Source of the DNA: Aquanectria penicillioides
Taxonomy: Eukaryota; Ascomycota; Sordariomycetes; Hypocreales; Nectriaceae
Direction: 5' to 3'
NCBI GenBank assembly: GCA_003415625.1
Contig: PYIU01000003.1
Span: 5,580,001-5,644,000 of the forward strand
DNA length: 64,000 bases
Below the pieces are notes generated by a model. The model had not been told where the DNA came from. It saw nothing but the letters and a program-made list of their open reading frames with translations, and did no database searches. A program made the translations under genes and the position numbers. Positions 1 through 12,323 of the stretch are shown in pieces. Positions within the stretch are counted from its first letter, which is position 1. Each line of letters begins with the position of its first letter.

Positions 1-1720
1 GACAGCAGCTTGCGTACCCTACTGCCATGTCCTGTCCCAGGCGACGAGCCTGTACGCAACCTCCTCTCTCCCCAGTTGCCACCCCACACTCCTGGGGCGG
101 CGCTTCCAATCGTAGCTGGGTTTGCCGTCTCCTTTCCCTCATAGTCTTGCCTACCAACGGAAATTGTCATTCTGAGGCTCCAATGCTGACCCTGCCAATA
201 TCTCGGCTCGTCTATTCGCTCCCCGCTTCCGGCTCTTGGCACGCTCCGGAATGGCTCAACTTGGCCAGGTGCGAATGTGCACTTGGGTTGTCAGTGGTCT
301 TGGCCTGGTCTGGGCATTGCTTTCGCGGAGTTTTTCAGGAACTCAAGCTTTTTATTCCCACCACGGTCTCGTTCTCGTTAGCAAAGGTTCCTGCGGCCCA
401 TCGGCCGGGTACGTCACTAACACTACTTTCTTCGCCTGCCCTGTGCTTTTCTCCAACCGTAGCCTCACATGTCATTCACTACCCACTTCGGCACAATCAG
501 ATAGCCCTGCAGACTGAATCTGTTTCTACTTTCCATCTATGGTTCATACATGGGATTTTTGAAACCATTTCCATTCAAGCTGAAGATGTTCAGCATAAAA
601 CTCACTAGATGAGAGGCTTAAAAAAAGCAACCCGAGAGCTATGCTCTGGAGTCTCAAAAAGTCTCGCTCGTTGGGATATTCATGCTCGTGCTCGTCCAAT
701 ATCAAATACCTTCCTCATCGCGACATATCAAGCCTCGTCAACTCACATCAGGCATCTTGCCATTGCCAATGACGCGCAGGGCTCGGCCAAACCTTGAGTT
801 GCTCCGAAAGCCACCCGTTTTTCGCTATGGCGTCCTGCTCGAGGCCCCAAACGGCACTTTCAACCCAATTCCTCGCACACCCAGGCCCCATCCCTTGCCC
901 CCGCAGAGGCTCATGTCTGTTTCGCTTGGATACAACTTGCTTTGGGGGTGGACGCGCGTTTCTTCGGCGGACCCTCTACCGATTCGCAGCCCTCATCCAC
1001 TCCCAAATCCCGCAAGTGGTCCTGTCTTTGCCCGGCATGGGGGAGGGGGGAGGACAAGACAGGGTTGACGGAGACTCGGAGCCATGGCCGTGGCCTGGTG
1101 ACGCAAAGCCACAGTTGCGACGACCCGTCATATCTTGTTCACGATGGGAAATCCCTGGCGGTGAGTTGTGAGGCTTGGGGAGGGGGGCAGTGGACGTACA
1201 TGTCTAAGCCAGCGTTGGGGCTCCATGTTTGTTGCTCAACACCCCTACCCTAAAGAGCCCCATCGTAGGATAGGTATCGTCTAGATCGTTTGAACCTATT
1301 GACCCTCATGGACAAACGGCGCAACTCGCTTCGGTGGTGGAGACGCTTCAAAGTGCTTGCTGGCATGTCATGTGGGGTCGTGCGTTGCGTGTTTGTAGGC
1401 ATCCATCCAAAAACATGGCCCATGAAGGCATCCCCAAACTTACATCCCACACGTGGACTGTGGGAACACTGACTTCGCAGGCCCCCATTTACCGACAACG
1501 AACAGAAATATGACCTGGTACGTGCGTTGGCGTTGATTTGTGTGTATTCGAGTAAAACCATCCAAGAAATTTACAATCCAGGGCTGTCTTTTGGTCTAGA
1601 CCCTTCCGAACATTGCCACTAAACATTCTCTGCTTTTTTCCCCTCCCGTCCACTATGAGTGTGTACCCACACTCGGTTGCATCTGACCTGTCTCTTGTGT
1701 GACGTCCACTAGAGAACCAT
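1..1720. other. Intergenic, no gene recognised
   Basis: Several overlapping open frames exist on both strands (for example 27-608 and 794-1171 on plus), but none shows a recognisable domain, a consistent splice pattern or protein-like composition; they overlap one another in different frames. The right part presumably contains the 3' UTR of the UTP4 gene. Nothing else is supported. Confidence 0.6.
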
Positions 1721-4416
1721 CTACCTTTCCCATTGCTCGAGGCTAAAGTAGCTCTCAGGCGCCTCCACATCCCACGTTGGTCTCTCCACCAAGGCAACTT
1801 CGAAGGGTTGGTCTGCCGCACTGAGAGGGACGATGCCGAAGATAGGACGGTACTTGTAGGTCATCCACCAACTTCTACGTTCACCGCCAGTCTCGGCAAC
1901 TTCAAGGCTGTTGCTAGCTTCGTCGCTGTTGCGTAGTTGGGCGAGTTCGCCATCAGCCTCATCCATCTCATCGTCACTGTTGGCGTCCTCATGCCGGGGT
2001 GCGTCCTCCATATCAACATCCTCCCACTCGCCGGCTGTGTGCTTGTGTACTTGAGAGGGAGCAAGGCTTTCTTGTTCCATCCTTCCACCAGCACCAGTGC
2101 TTGGGCCGGTTCTCTTGCGCTTTGTACCTTGCTTACTGGGGTTCTCACTTGAGTTCGCTTCGGGAGCGGGCTTGGGGAGGTCCTGAGCCATATCAATCAT
2201 GAGGAGGAACGAAGCCCCGTAGATCCAGGCCCGGGAGCCCTGCCACAGCACACCCTTGGCTAGGTCGAGAAGATCTTGGACAGGCGCAGGGAGGGCCTTT
2301 CGAGGATGACGACGAGACCACGGGGTCAGGGAGCCTTGCAGGGGGTGGAACGTCAGAAGGTTCCACGACGATGTGATTGCTAGGAGGGTATAGTCCTCAA
2401 CGATGTCTCGCTCACCATCTCCCCGGTTTACGGAACCTTGGGCCTGGGGCACGTCGTCCGAGAACGATAACACTGTTGCAGCAGCGGGGAGTTTTGGAAG
2501 CAGCTTGGCGTTCGGGTTTCGAATCCACCGATCACCAGACTGAGTTACTGCATCGTCCTCATCCTCTGAAGATTCGCTCTCAGAAGACGAAGACGCGTCA
2601 CCCTCTGCCTTAGCCCCGTTCTGCAGGCGCTCGCTGCTGCCGCGTAAGACCCAAGTGTCGAGGTATCCCGCCAAGTCGGAGGTTGCGAGCATTTTGGAGT
2701 CAGCAGAGAATGCAACGTGCGTAATAGTCCTATCGTAGCTGCCCAGTCCACCATTAAGGATGTAACGCGGGATGCTTCGGCGCAATCGGGTGAGCCGTCG
2801 AAGCTGTGACTGGAAAATGAGATTGGCGTCGGGTTCTCCGGAGGTTTCGACCTTGGTCACAATAACCCGAGACCCCTCCTGAACGGCACAAAGCCATTGA
2901 GCGTCGGGAGAGAGCTGGACCTTGGTGGCGCCAACCATAGCTAGCTTCTCTGGGACTTGGACTGTGGAAATTTTGACATCCGAAGGCTTGACGGGATCTT
3001 GGTGCTGCAACATAAATGCTTTGACACTGGTCGAGGTAGAGACAACAAGGAGGGTGCCGCCTTGACTGATAGTGGCTGAAGTGATATTGGAGTCGCCTCT
3101 GACAACGACAGTCTTGAGAAGCTTGCGATTCTGGTTGATATCCACATCCTCACCCCCAGCATTGAACATATCTGTCGCAGATTTGCGCAGAATCCAGATG
3201 TGAACTTCCCTCTCCCACCAACTAACAACGAACCGGGCGGTGGCGGCGCTCAGAAGAGGGGGCTGCTGTGGTAGGTTGGACATGATTCGGTGATTCTCAC
3301 GGCCCATTTCTTTGAGGGGGATCACCACGGGGTTGGTGTCGGGACCTAGGATGATCGTTAATAACCATTCGTTCGATCTAGGAGTTTTCTTCTCTTACCT
3401 CCAGAAACGACCACGCTAATTCGGCCACTTTCGAAGGAAGCCATGGACTTGACGTCGTGCTCATGATAGCGCCTGCCCCAGACCTTGGTCCATCGGTGTC
3501 CGGCACCAGTGTTTTGCTTGTAAAGAATGGTTCGTCGATCCATGCCTCCACTGAGGATTGAAGTGCCATCGGCGCTGGTTGCAAGACTGAGAACATCCTG
3601 CTTATGACTCTGTATTCGCTGCATTTGGGTGTATGTCTTGCCGTCCCAAATGCAAACCTGGCCGGTCGAATCACCTGAAATGATGTTGCCTCCTGGAAGG
3701 CACTTTACAGACCAGACAATAATGTCCTTGGAACCGCCAACCAAATCAGAGCCCAGAGTCATCCTTCGCAACATGTGACCCTTGGTGATATCGTATGCTC
3801 GGATTGTGCTATCGGAGCAGCCAACGATGGCGATCTTGCGGGACTGAAAGGTGATGCTGACCATCTGTGCCTTCTTGGTCGGCGAGCGGACTAGGACTCG
3901 TTGAAATCGCAGATCGTCATCTTCGATAGAATACATGACCAACTCGCCATCAATAGTTCCGGCGATCAGCTTAGTAGAATCTTGAGCGTCTTGTCCAATT
4001 GTAGTCTTGTCGGTGGCAGGCGGCTGGGCAGCCATGCACCAAATGTCGCCATGTTGGCCGCTCGCATGCCTTTTCGGAACCCCCTTCTCAAGGTCCCATT
4101 CGGTAACTGTGGAAGTGTAACCGATGCTAAACAGGCGCGGTTTGCCAGCGATTACTCGCCCATCGCCGAGGTCTTGGTCGGGCTCGTTTACCCAGACAAG
4201 TCCGTCAACGCTTCGATCCTTGCCACCGGGAATGACAAGTTCCTGGTTCCAAGACCCATTTGAAGGGTTCCAGATCTCAATATCGCCATTGGCCCTTCCA
4301 ATTGCCAGTCGCGCAAGCGATGCCTGTAGCGCAGACCTCGTCTTGGGGTGAGAGAAGGCGATGGCGTTGATGGCGGAGGGCTTGTAGGGAACGAATCGGC
4401 AGCGGTGAATGTCCAT
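1721..4416 (-). CDS. UTP4: U3 snoRNP-associated WD40 protein Utp4 (cirhin homologue)
   Basis: The gene has two exons, 4416-3399 and 3345-1721, joined across a 53-bp intron (donor GTAAGA, acceptor CCTAG). The sum is 2643 bp, encoding 880 aa with the frame kept. The protein opens with MDIHRCRFVPYKPSAINAIA, typical of Utp4/cirhin. WD40-like blades run through the N-terminal half, for example segments around LARLAIGRANGDIEIWNPS and NIISGDSTGQVCIWDGKTY. A Ser/Glu/Asp-rich insert and basic patch (KRKR) lie in the C-terminal half. In characterised fungi Utp4 belongs to the t-UTP subcomplex of the small-subunit processome and acts in the nucleolus on early 18S pre-rRNA. The 880-aa length is near that of filamentous homologues and longer than yeast. 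It is divergent from the NPT1-type gene across about 980 bp. The identification rests on the N-terminal signature and WD40 pattern. Confidence 0.93.
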
Positions 4417-5397
4417 CGTTTCAGATGGGTTGGCGCTTAATGCGCTTTCGGGTGGGGTTCGGTCTGTCGGACTCGCGTCTCAAGCTCGAGGATTGTGCGC
4501 AAAGTGCTCGTGATGCCGCAGCTCGCCGCCGAGTATCCAGGCGTTGAGGTCGAGCTATGCTGATTGATGCAGAACAAAAAAAAACTTGGGACGTCGTCCA
4601 GATTTTTTTTTCCTGAGCAGCTTGGCCCAGCAGGGAATTAAGGTGTGGTCAGTGCGTCAAAATGCCCCTCCACCCCACCATGGCAACGCGTTGCGCAATG
4701 GCAGGACTTTGAGCAGGAGCGACGGGCGACCCCTCACCCAGGTGCAGGTGCGCAGTTGTAGTTTTCGGCTGCTTTAGGTGTGTTTTGCGCTCATTCCTGA
4801 CAGAAGTGGTACCTGCCTCTAAACTCTACCTATCCGACGTGGAGCCGTAGCCCAATTTGTCTTCAGAGACCCAGAGACCCAGAGTCCCAGAGTCCCGCTG
4901 CAACTCGTCCGGAACCGTCACTGACGTACTCTTGTGACCCAAAACGCTCGCGGCCAAAACACCCAAACTCAGCTCAACTCAACTTTCTTCAACATCTCCC
5001 GCAGTGTCAGCAACCCTCGCACCCACCCACGCGCAGCTCAACCGACGTAGATCGTCGCCGCCTGCAATTGTGTTTGCGTCGCATTGACTCTCAGAGCTAG
5101 CAGCACTCGACCTCTAACTTCGAGGCGTATCGGCATCGCCCCCTCAGACAACGTGCTACGCTTGGCCCTGCTCCCCGTAGCCCGAGGACCCTGTTGACTC
5201 CCGCCCGGCGACTCTCGTGACGCGGCGAATCGAAACACCGCCCCCTCCGAGCTAGCTTCCGGCCCAGAACAGCTCCGGATCCCCGGCCGTTTTCGCCCTT
5301 TCAAATTACCAATACTTGGGCTCTTGACTTCCTGGCCCTTGTCCTCACACAAACCGCGCAACGACCCCCCCACAGCTCACCCCATAGAGCTGCCGTC
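4417..5397. promoter_or_regulatory. Divergent promoter region between UTP4 and NPT1 homologues
   Basis: About 980 bp separates two genes transcribed away from each other, so both promoters and 5' leaders must lie here. Visible features are A and T runs near 4575-4612 and a tandem direct repeat of the CCCAGAG type (GACCCAGAGACCCAGAGTCCCAGAGTCC) around 4868-4897. No specific binding site is claimed. Confidence 0.5.
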
Positions 5398-6920
5398 ATG
5401 GACTTCAACAGCTCGTCGCCGTTCCCCGAAGGGGTCATCTCCTTCCTTGACACTGATTTGTACAAGTTGACTATGCAATGCGCCGTTTTTAAGTTCTTCA
5501 GGGATGTCCCCGTCACCTACGCCTACACAAATCGCACCCCGGACAAGAAACTCTCCCGAAAGGCTTTCAAGTGGCTCGAGGAGCAGATTCGAAGTATGCT
5601 CACGCTACCTCTCCTTCTCAATGCTAGTCCCGTTGGCTAACGCAATACCATAGAGCTTGGTTATATCTCCCTCTCCAACGAAGAGTACAAATTCCTCGAA
5701 ACCAACTGCCCGTACCTTTCGACCGATTATCTCAACTTCCTGAAAGAGTTTCGCCTGTGCCCAAGAGATCAGGTTGTGTTGACTTTTAAGCCTGTCGGCG
5801 AAGATACTGGAGCAGACTCAGTTGTTGGCGATGTTGACATCCATATCAAGGGCACCTGGGTTGACACGATTTTGTATGAAATCCCCATACTTGCCTTGAC
5901 ATCCGAGGCCTATTTCAAGTTCATGGACACCGATTGGGACTATGACGGCCAGGAGGAGAAAGCTTTTGACAAGGGTATCAAGCTACTAGAGGAAGGATGC
6001 ATCACCTCCGAATTCGGTACTCGGAGACGCCGTGACTACCATACCCAGGCCTTGGTATTCCGTGGTCTCGTCAAGGCCTCCAAAGAGGCGGAGAAGAAGG
6101 GCTTCCCAGGCAAGTTGTCGGGAACGAGTAACGTCCATTTGGCGATGCGTTTCAACATTCCCCCAGTTGGTACCGTTGCCCACGAGTGGTTCATGGGAAC
6201 TGCCTCAATTGTGGGTGACTACAAGAGAGCCACTGAGGAGGCCCTTCGACACTGGGTTGGTTGCTTCGGTAACAACCTTGGCATCGCCTTGACTGACACG
6301 TTTGGCACACAAGAGTTTCTTCGAAGCTTTAGCCTTCCTGTGCGTCCAATCGAGGGTGGCTTTCCAGCAGAAACCTTCCAGAAAGAGGATGGAACTATGA
6401 AAACCTATGCCGAAGTCTTCGCTGGAGTGCGACAGGATTCAGGCGACCCTGCCGAGTACACCAAGGCGCTGCGGGAGTACTATGACAAGGTTGACATCAA
6501 AGACAAGAAGCTCATTGTATTTTCCGACTCGCTCAACATTGATCGATGCTTGGAGTACAAGAAGGTGTCTGAGAACCTGGGCTTCCAACCAACCTTTGGT
6601 GTGGGTACATTCTTGACAAATGATTTCATCCATCGTGAGACGGGCACGAAGTCAGTGCCCCTAAACATCGTCATCAAGCTCAGTTCGGCTGCAGGCCGAC
6701 CGGCAATTAAGATCAGGTAAACACCCTCCCTCCTCGGCTATTGGGTATCCTGGCCTCGAAGGAGCAAAGTCTAACTGTATGCAGTGATAATGCGGGCAAG
6801 AACACTGGTGACAAGGAAACCGTCGAGAAGGTCAAAAAGGAGCTTGGATACGTTGAACGAGAGTGGAAAGATGGAGACGAAACCTCACGATGGGGAAAAG
6901 AAGGAGATGTCAAGCCTTGA
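5398..6920 (+). CDS. NPT1: Nicotinate phosphoribosyltransferase (NAPRTase)
   Basis: The gene has three exons, 5398-5593, 5654-6716 and 6785-6920, separated by introns of 60 and 68 bp (GTATGC...TAG and GTAAAC...CAG). The total is 1395 bp, 464 aa. The enzyme condenses nicotinate with PRPP, with ATP stimulation, to give nicotinate mononucleotide in the Preiss-Handler NAD salvage pathway. Family signatures are present: the N-terminal [11 protein letters not shown] motif, [21 protein letters not shown], the FSDSLN motif and GVGTFLTND. The 464-aa length fits fungal NAPRTases (yeast Npt1 is slightly shorter). The start is the first ATG, just upstream of the conserved LDTDLYK region. The third exon is short and ends in a hydrophilic Lys/Glu-rich tail. 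Nothing appears broken. Confidence 0.96.
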
Positions 6921-8129
6921 TTCGCTTTCAACATTTGAACTACTGACAACCGCAAGAACAACAGAGACAAACAGCGCAAGCTTACAGGATATTTCCTGAT
7001 GTATCTGCAATTTGACACGGGGAAAGAGAGACAAGAGGATTTCACCCAATGATTCCCGAATAGAATGCAATCGTTTCTATGCTGAGCCGGATATGTCTCG
7101 CATACATGCTTAACAACATCAGTTAGTATATTTGTGTATTGTTGAACAAGACACCCTATATGGACTATTGATACATGTGTTTTTTTTTGCGATCTGATTG
7201 CCATTTGTTTTTGAAACTGGGCTGTTGATTTGAGGAGCTCATTTTTCGGTCTACAGAGCGCGTGTTAGTCTGCCGAGATGGCTGTTTTCTTTATCGAGTT
7301 GATGCGAGAGAAATCTCTATGCGAATAGAAGACTAATAGTGTGGAGGAAGTAATATCATTGTGGAGGGCGAGGGCGGAACGGATGCAATTTTCTTCTAGG
7401 CTCATGTATCATCGTTCAGGACAAGTTGGCAATATGATTTGCCATTGCCATTTACTGTCATCTCGCTTTCCGTCGCAAGCCTAAGAGATCTGAAATTCCT
7501 TGGCGTCCATGTTGGAGGAGCCCCGCATGATGGTACTTCGGGCAACCCTGTAACCTTGAATCTCAATCACAGGCATAATTTCACAAATACTTTTCAGATT
7601 TTTGCACCAGGCTCCCTACACCCTAGATACTGTTAATTAATGGCACCGAAATTCCCCTTACGGAGATGATTTCATTTGTTTGTGATGGCTTTCGGTTCAA
7701 AGAGGAGGCTGAGGGGGACTATTTGTGTAACCAACGGGCATGAAACACACTCCTAGGATTGATAAGTTCGCCAACTACATTACTCACGTATAATAATTGA
7801 CCAATATGAATTGGAAACGGCCACGTGCCAATACAACGGACTCTTCTTCCACTAGGTACCTTTCTTTTTGGACCTAAATTGACGATCTGTGTGAGACATA
7901 ATTGGACCACAGTTTCGTTGTCAATCTTAAAGCTATTCAACACTTGGCGGAGCTATCACTCATCTTCCCTTGTCTGGGGTCAGAAACGATGTTCTTCTTG
8001 ATAGTGCAGTCAATGCAATGATTCATATGATAACTAAAGGCAAAAGAGCCTCGAGAGATTTCGCACCTCACTTAATGTGAGTTTTACTAGTTTTACACAG
8101 GCTGAATCGTTCCATGATGCCCAGGAGCG
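6921..8129. other. Intergenic between convergent genes, no gene recognised
   Basis: This stretch holds the 3' UTRs of the NAPRTase gene (plus) and the fumarate reductase gene (minus). Short open frames are present on both strands but none resembles a protein family. Moderately AT-rich; no RNA gene or repeat is visible. Confidence 0.6.
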
Positions 8130-9694
<1,565 letters not shown>

Positions 9695-11256
9695 TGAAAG
9701 AGGCAATAGGATCGGAGATCGGACAAGGGGGGGGGGGAGGAGGGGGAGATGGAGAGCTCCGCGGCGGTATCGGCGATTCTTTATACGGAGGTGGAGGTGG
9801 TCGTCATCGACGCGGCCTGCCTGCAGTTACGTACAGCTCCAGCTCAGTGGTCTTGGCCTCTCATGAGGGTGGCATGGTCTGGTTATGGCATCAAAAAGAG
9901 GGATGGAATCAAAAATGGGCGGTGGCCATCAGGCGATTCTCGAGCAAAGTGGGCAAGCCAGGATCGCATCGTACGATGGTGCATTGAGGCTAAGCGTTGG
10001 AGCGACACGGTGTCCTCGGGCCACGGCTGATGAGTAAGAGCCGGACGGGAAGAGCAAAAAGCCACGCAGCCAAGGCGAAACGATGCTGTAATGTTTCTGC
10101 ATATGGGAAGAAATGGTCTATTCAGAAGTAGGAGCATGTTTGGATGCCGGCAAGCCACCACCCCCGGCCGTTTTTTGTCCCCGATGGGGCCCGACGCCGG
10201 AGAGTGGGCCGATCCCCGAGATGGAGACCCAGATCCCGGGACCCACCTTTGACCCCGGGCACAGCATGCGGCTGATACTGCGTACTCGGAGCCTCAATCC
10301 CGGACGTATAAGAAGCCATAATGGCCCTCCCCTTCGAGTACCGAATGATGCGGCGGAGATGACCTCCCGAAGCGACAGCCCGCGGCGAAGCGCAACCACC
10401 AAACAAAAAGTAAAACAAAAATACTCCCAGCCATGCTCACCGAAGCCGCACTCCCACACTTCTCTTCCGCGCTCCCCTTCCCCCCCCTCGCTACTCCTTT
10501 CCAGCAGATCAACATGCACAGAGCGTGGCATGGCTTTGAGTTCTCGAGTCGTCAGCCGTTTATCGAATTTGTAGTCTAGGTAGGTAGCGAGTGGAGCGGG
10601 CCGACTGCATGGCGTTGTCACCGGCATATGCCCACGAACCGGCGGGGGTATGTCATCGATCGGCATGGGTTGCAGGAAGTCTAAATGAGACGTTCGGTTC
10701 GCGCGTCCCTGACAGGCCTGCTGGAGTGCTTCCTGACATTTTTCTTCCATTTCGACTTCCATCCTTCGCTTGCAGATGTCAGATTCGGACCAAGGCTCGT
10801 ATCCAGCCTTCACAGCCGCCGAGCCAAGTTTCATTGGTCCTCGGCGAAATACTTGGCCTCTCGTACCACGGAGAACGCGAGACTCGGTCAATGAAACCGT
10901 CCATTTCCGTCAATCATCTCTTCTTTTATCTTTGCGCAGAAACGTAAGTACAATCCCAACCTGATTAAATCACGCTATATCGCCGCCAAACCACATCAGC
11001 CGCTCCAGCAAGGCAGCATAACAAGGAAAAGAAAGAAAAAAAAAACATAGAGAGGCCACCCCGGATTGCCGTCTCACAGAGACTGACGAGTGTCTAAGCC
11101 CCATGCCAAAAAAACAAAACCAGGTCCTTTCTAGTCCATGCTAGTCGGGCAGTCCGATCTTATCGAAATTTTTTTTCTGTCGCTTGATTTCATTTCATAA
11201 GCCGTGATAAGAGGATACGTTGCGCGTCAGGCGACAAAATAATCCTGTCACGCGAT
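9695..11256. other. Intergenic, upstream of fumarate reductase; no gene recognised
   Basis: This contains the 5' region of the fumarate reductase gene, with an 11-G run at 9727-9737 just upstream of its start, and the 3' UTR of the acetate-transporter-family gene. A 257-codon open frame on minus (10891-10118) begins with TTG, has no recognisable domain and is not called. Confidence 0.5.
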
Positions 11257-12226
11257 TTAGGCCAATTCGCGCTCGCTCTTCTCCTTTCGCATCTGTTGGC
11301 CCTTGTCAGACCAGGGAAAGTGGATGACAGGGACCTGGAAGAAGGAGTTGCTACAAGATAACAGGTTAGCAAGGTGGGTTCTGAGTGGACTCTTCTTTTC
11401 GGCCCGGCAATGCGGCGGTGGGGGGCTACAAACCTGCTGTCCTGAATGCCGGCCAGGGCATTGTACCACGCTAAGAAAGCTGCCAGGAACCCAAAGAGAC
11501 CTGCTGCTTTTTGAAGGTGGAGCTGGGCAGTGGCGTTACCCAAGTCGTGTGCGTAATTCTCGCAGGCGAGGAGGAGGAAGCAGATGTCGAGGAAGAAGAA
11601 GAGAAGGAAGAAGGCGACTGTGGACTTGAGCGTGCAGATGAGCAGCAAGGTGGTGAAGATGAACCAGCCGGTCAGGAAGAAACCCATGACCGAGCCTGTA
11701 TGGCCCTCATAGGGACCATCAGTTCCCAGAACGTTCCAAGTGGGCGTTAGGAGGAGACCATAGGCGATCCAGAAACCGCCGTATGATGATAGAGCTGTGG
11801 CACCGAAGGTGTTGCCAACGGCCATTTCCCTGAGTGCCAATTAGCCTTGGTGTTTCGGTTAGCGAAGAAGCGAGGGTGAACATACCACATGCCAGCGAGG
11901 AGCTGAACGACACCGCCATAGCCAAAGGCCAAGGGAATGGCAATGTTTGGAGCGGACTCTCCTCGGACGTGCATGTTGATGCACGAAAGCACAAATGTGG
12001 TGAGAGCAAACGCACTGAGACCAAGAGGTGCTGGGTTTGCGAACTTGCGATGCTCATAAGGCTTCCACATGCCTGGGTGAAGAGTGCCGGCCTCAGCACG
12101 AGCCCAAGTTGGGCTCATATGAGGATAGTCATGGTGATGATGGTGGTGAACCTCGTTGCTGTGTCTGTCGAGGGTCTTATCCGAGTCGTGGTGGATGTCG
12201 TTGATGCGGTCAGCCATTTTGGACAT
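11257..12226 (-). CDS. GPR1/FUN34/YaaH family acetate transporter-like membrane protein
   Basis: There are three exons, 12226-11886, 11829-11434 and 11350-11257, with introns of 56 and 83 bp (GTATGT...CAG and GTTTGT...TAG); 831 bp in total, 276 aa. The family includes yeast Ady2/Ato transporters and Aspergillus AcpA, which move acetate/ammonium-related solutes across the plasma membrane. The diagnostic signature [15 protein letters not shown] lies at about residues 63-77, followed by six predicted membrane helices. The N-terminal cytosolic tail is histidine-rich (a run of six His near residue 30). The start was chosen at MSKMADR, where the family-like sequence begins; the frame stays open upstream through an (AT)n repeat, so a longer N-terminus cannot be excluded. 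It is flanked upstream by an unusually purine/pyrimidine-skewed region that may include a long leader. Substrate is inferred from family only. Confidence 0.94.
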
Positions 12227-12292
12227 CTGGGCGTGAGAATCCAGTAGAATGAAGAATTTGATAAATGTCGGAGGACGATGAGACGGGTGAAG

Positions 12293-12320
<28 letters not shown>
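12293..12320. repeat. (AT)14 microsatellite in the 5' leader of the acetate-transporter-like gene
   Basis: An uninterrupted AT dinucleotide run of 28 bp lies about 67 bp upstream of the proposed ATG. Transcribed from the minus strand it would give a UA-repeat in the leader. It is a likely polymorphic marker. Confidence 0.95.

Positions 12321-12323
<3 letters not shown>

Noticed and set aside
27..608. 193-codon plus frame at the window start
   Set aside because: Composition is not protein-like, another frame overlaps it, and no domain is visible.
10118..10891. 257-codon open frame on minus, downstream of the acetate-transporter-like gene
   Set aside because: It begins with TTG, has no recognisable domain, and its second half is Arg/Gly-rich and unlike a folded protein. 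It has no splice or context support.
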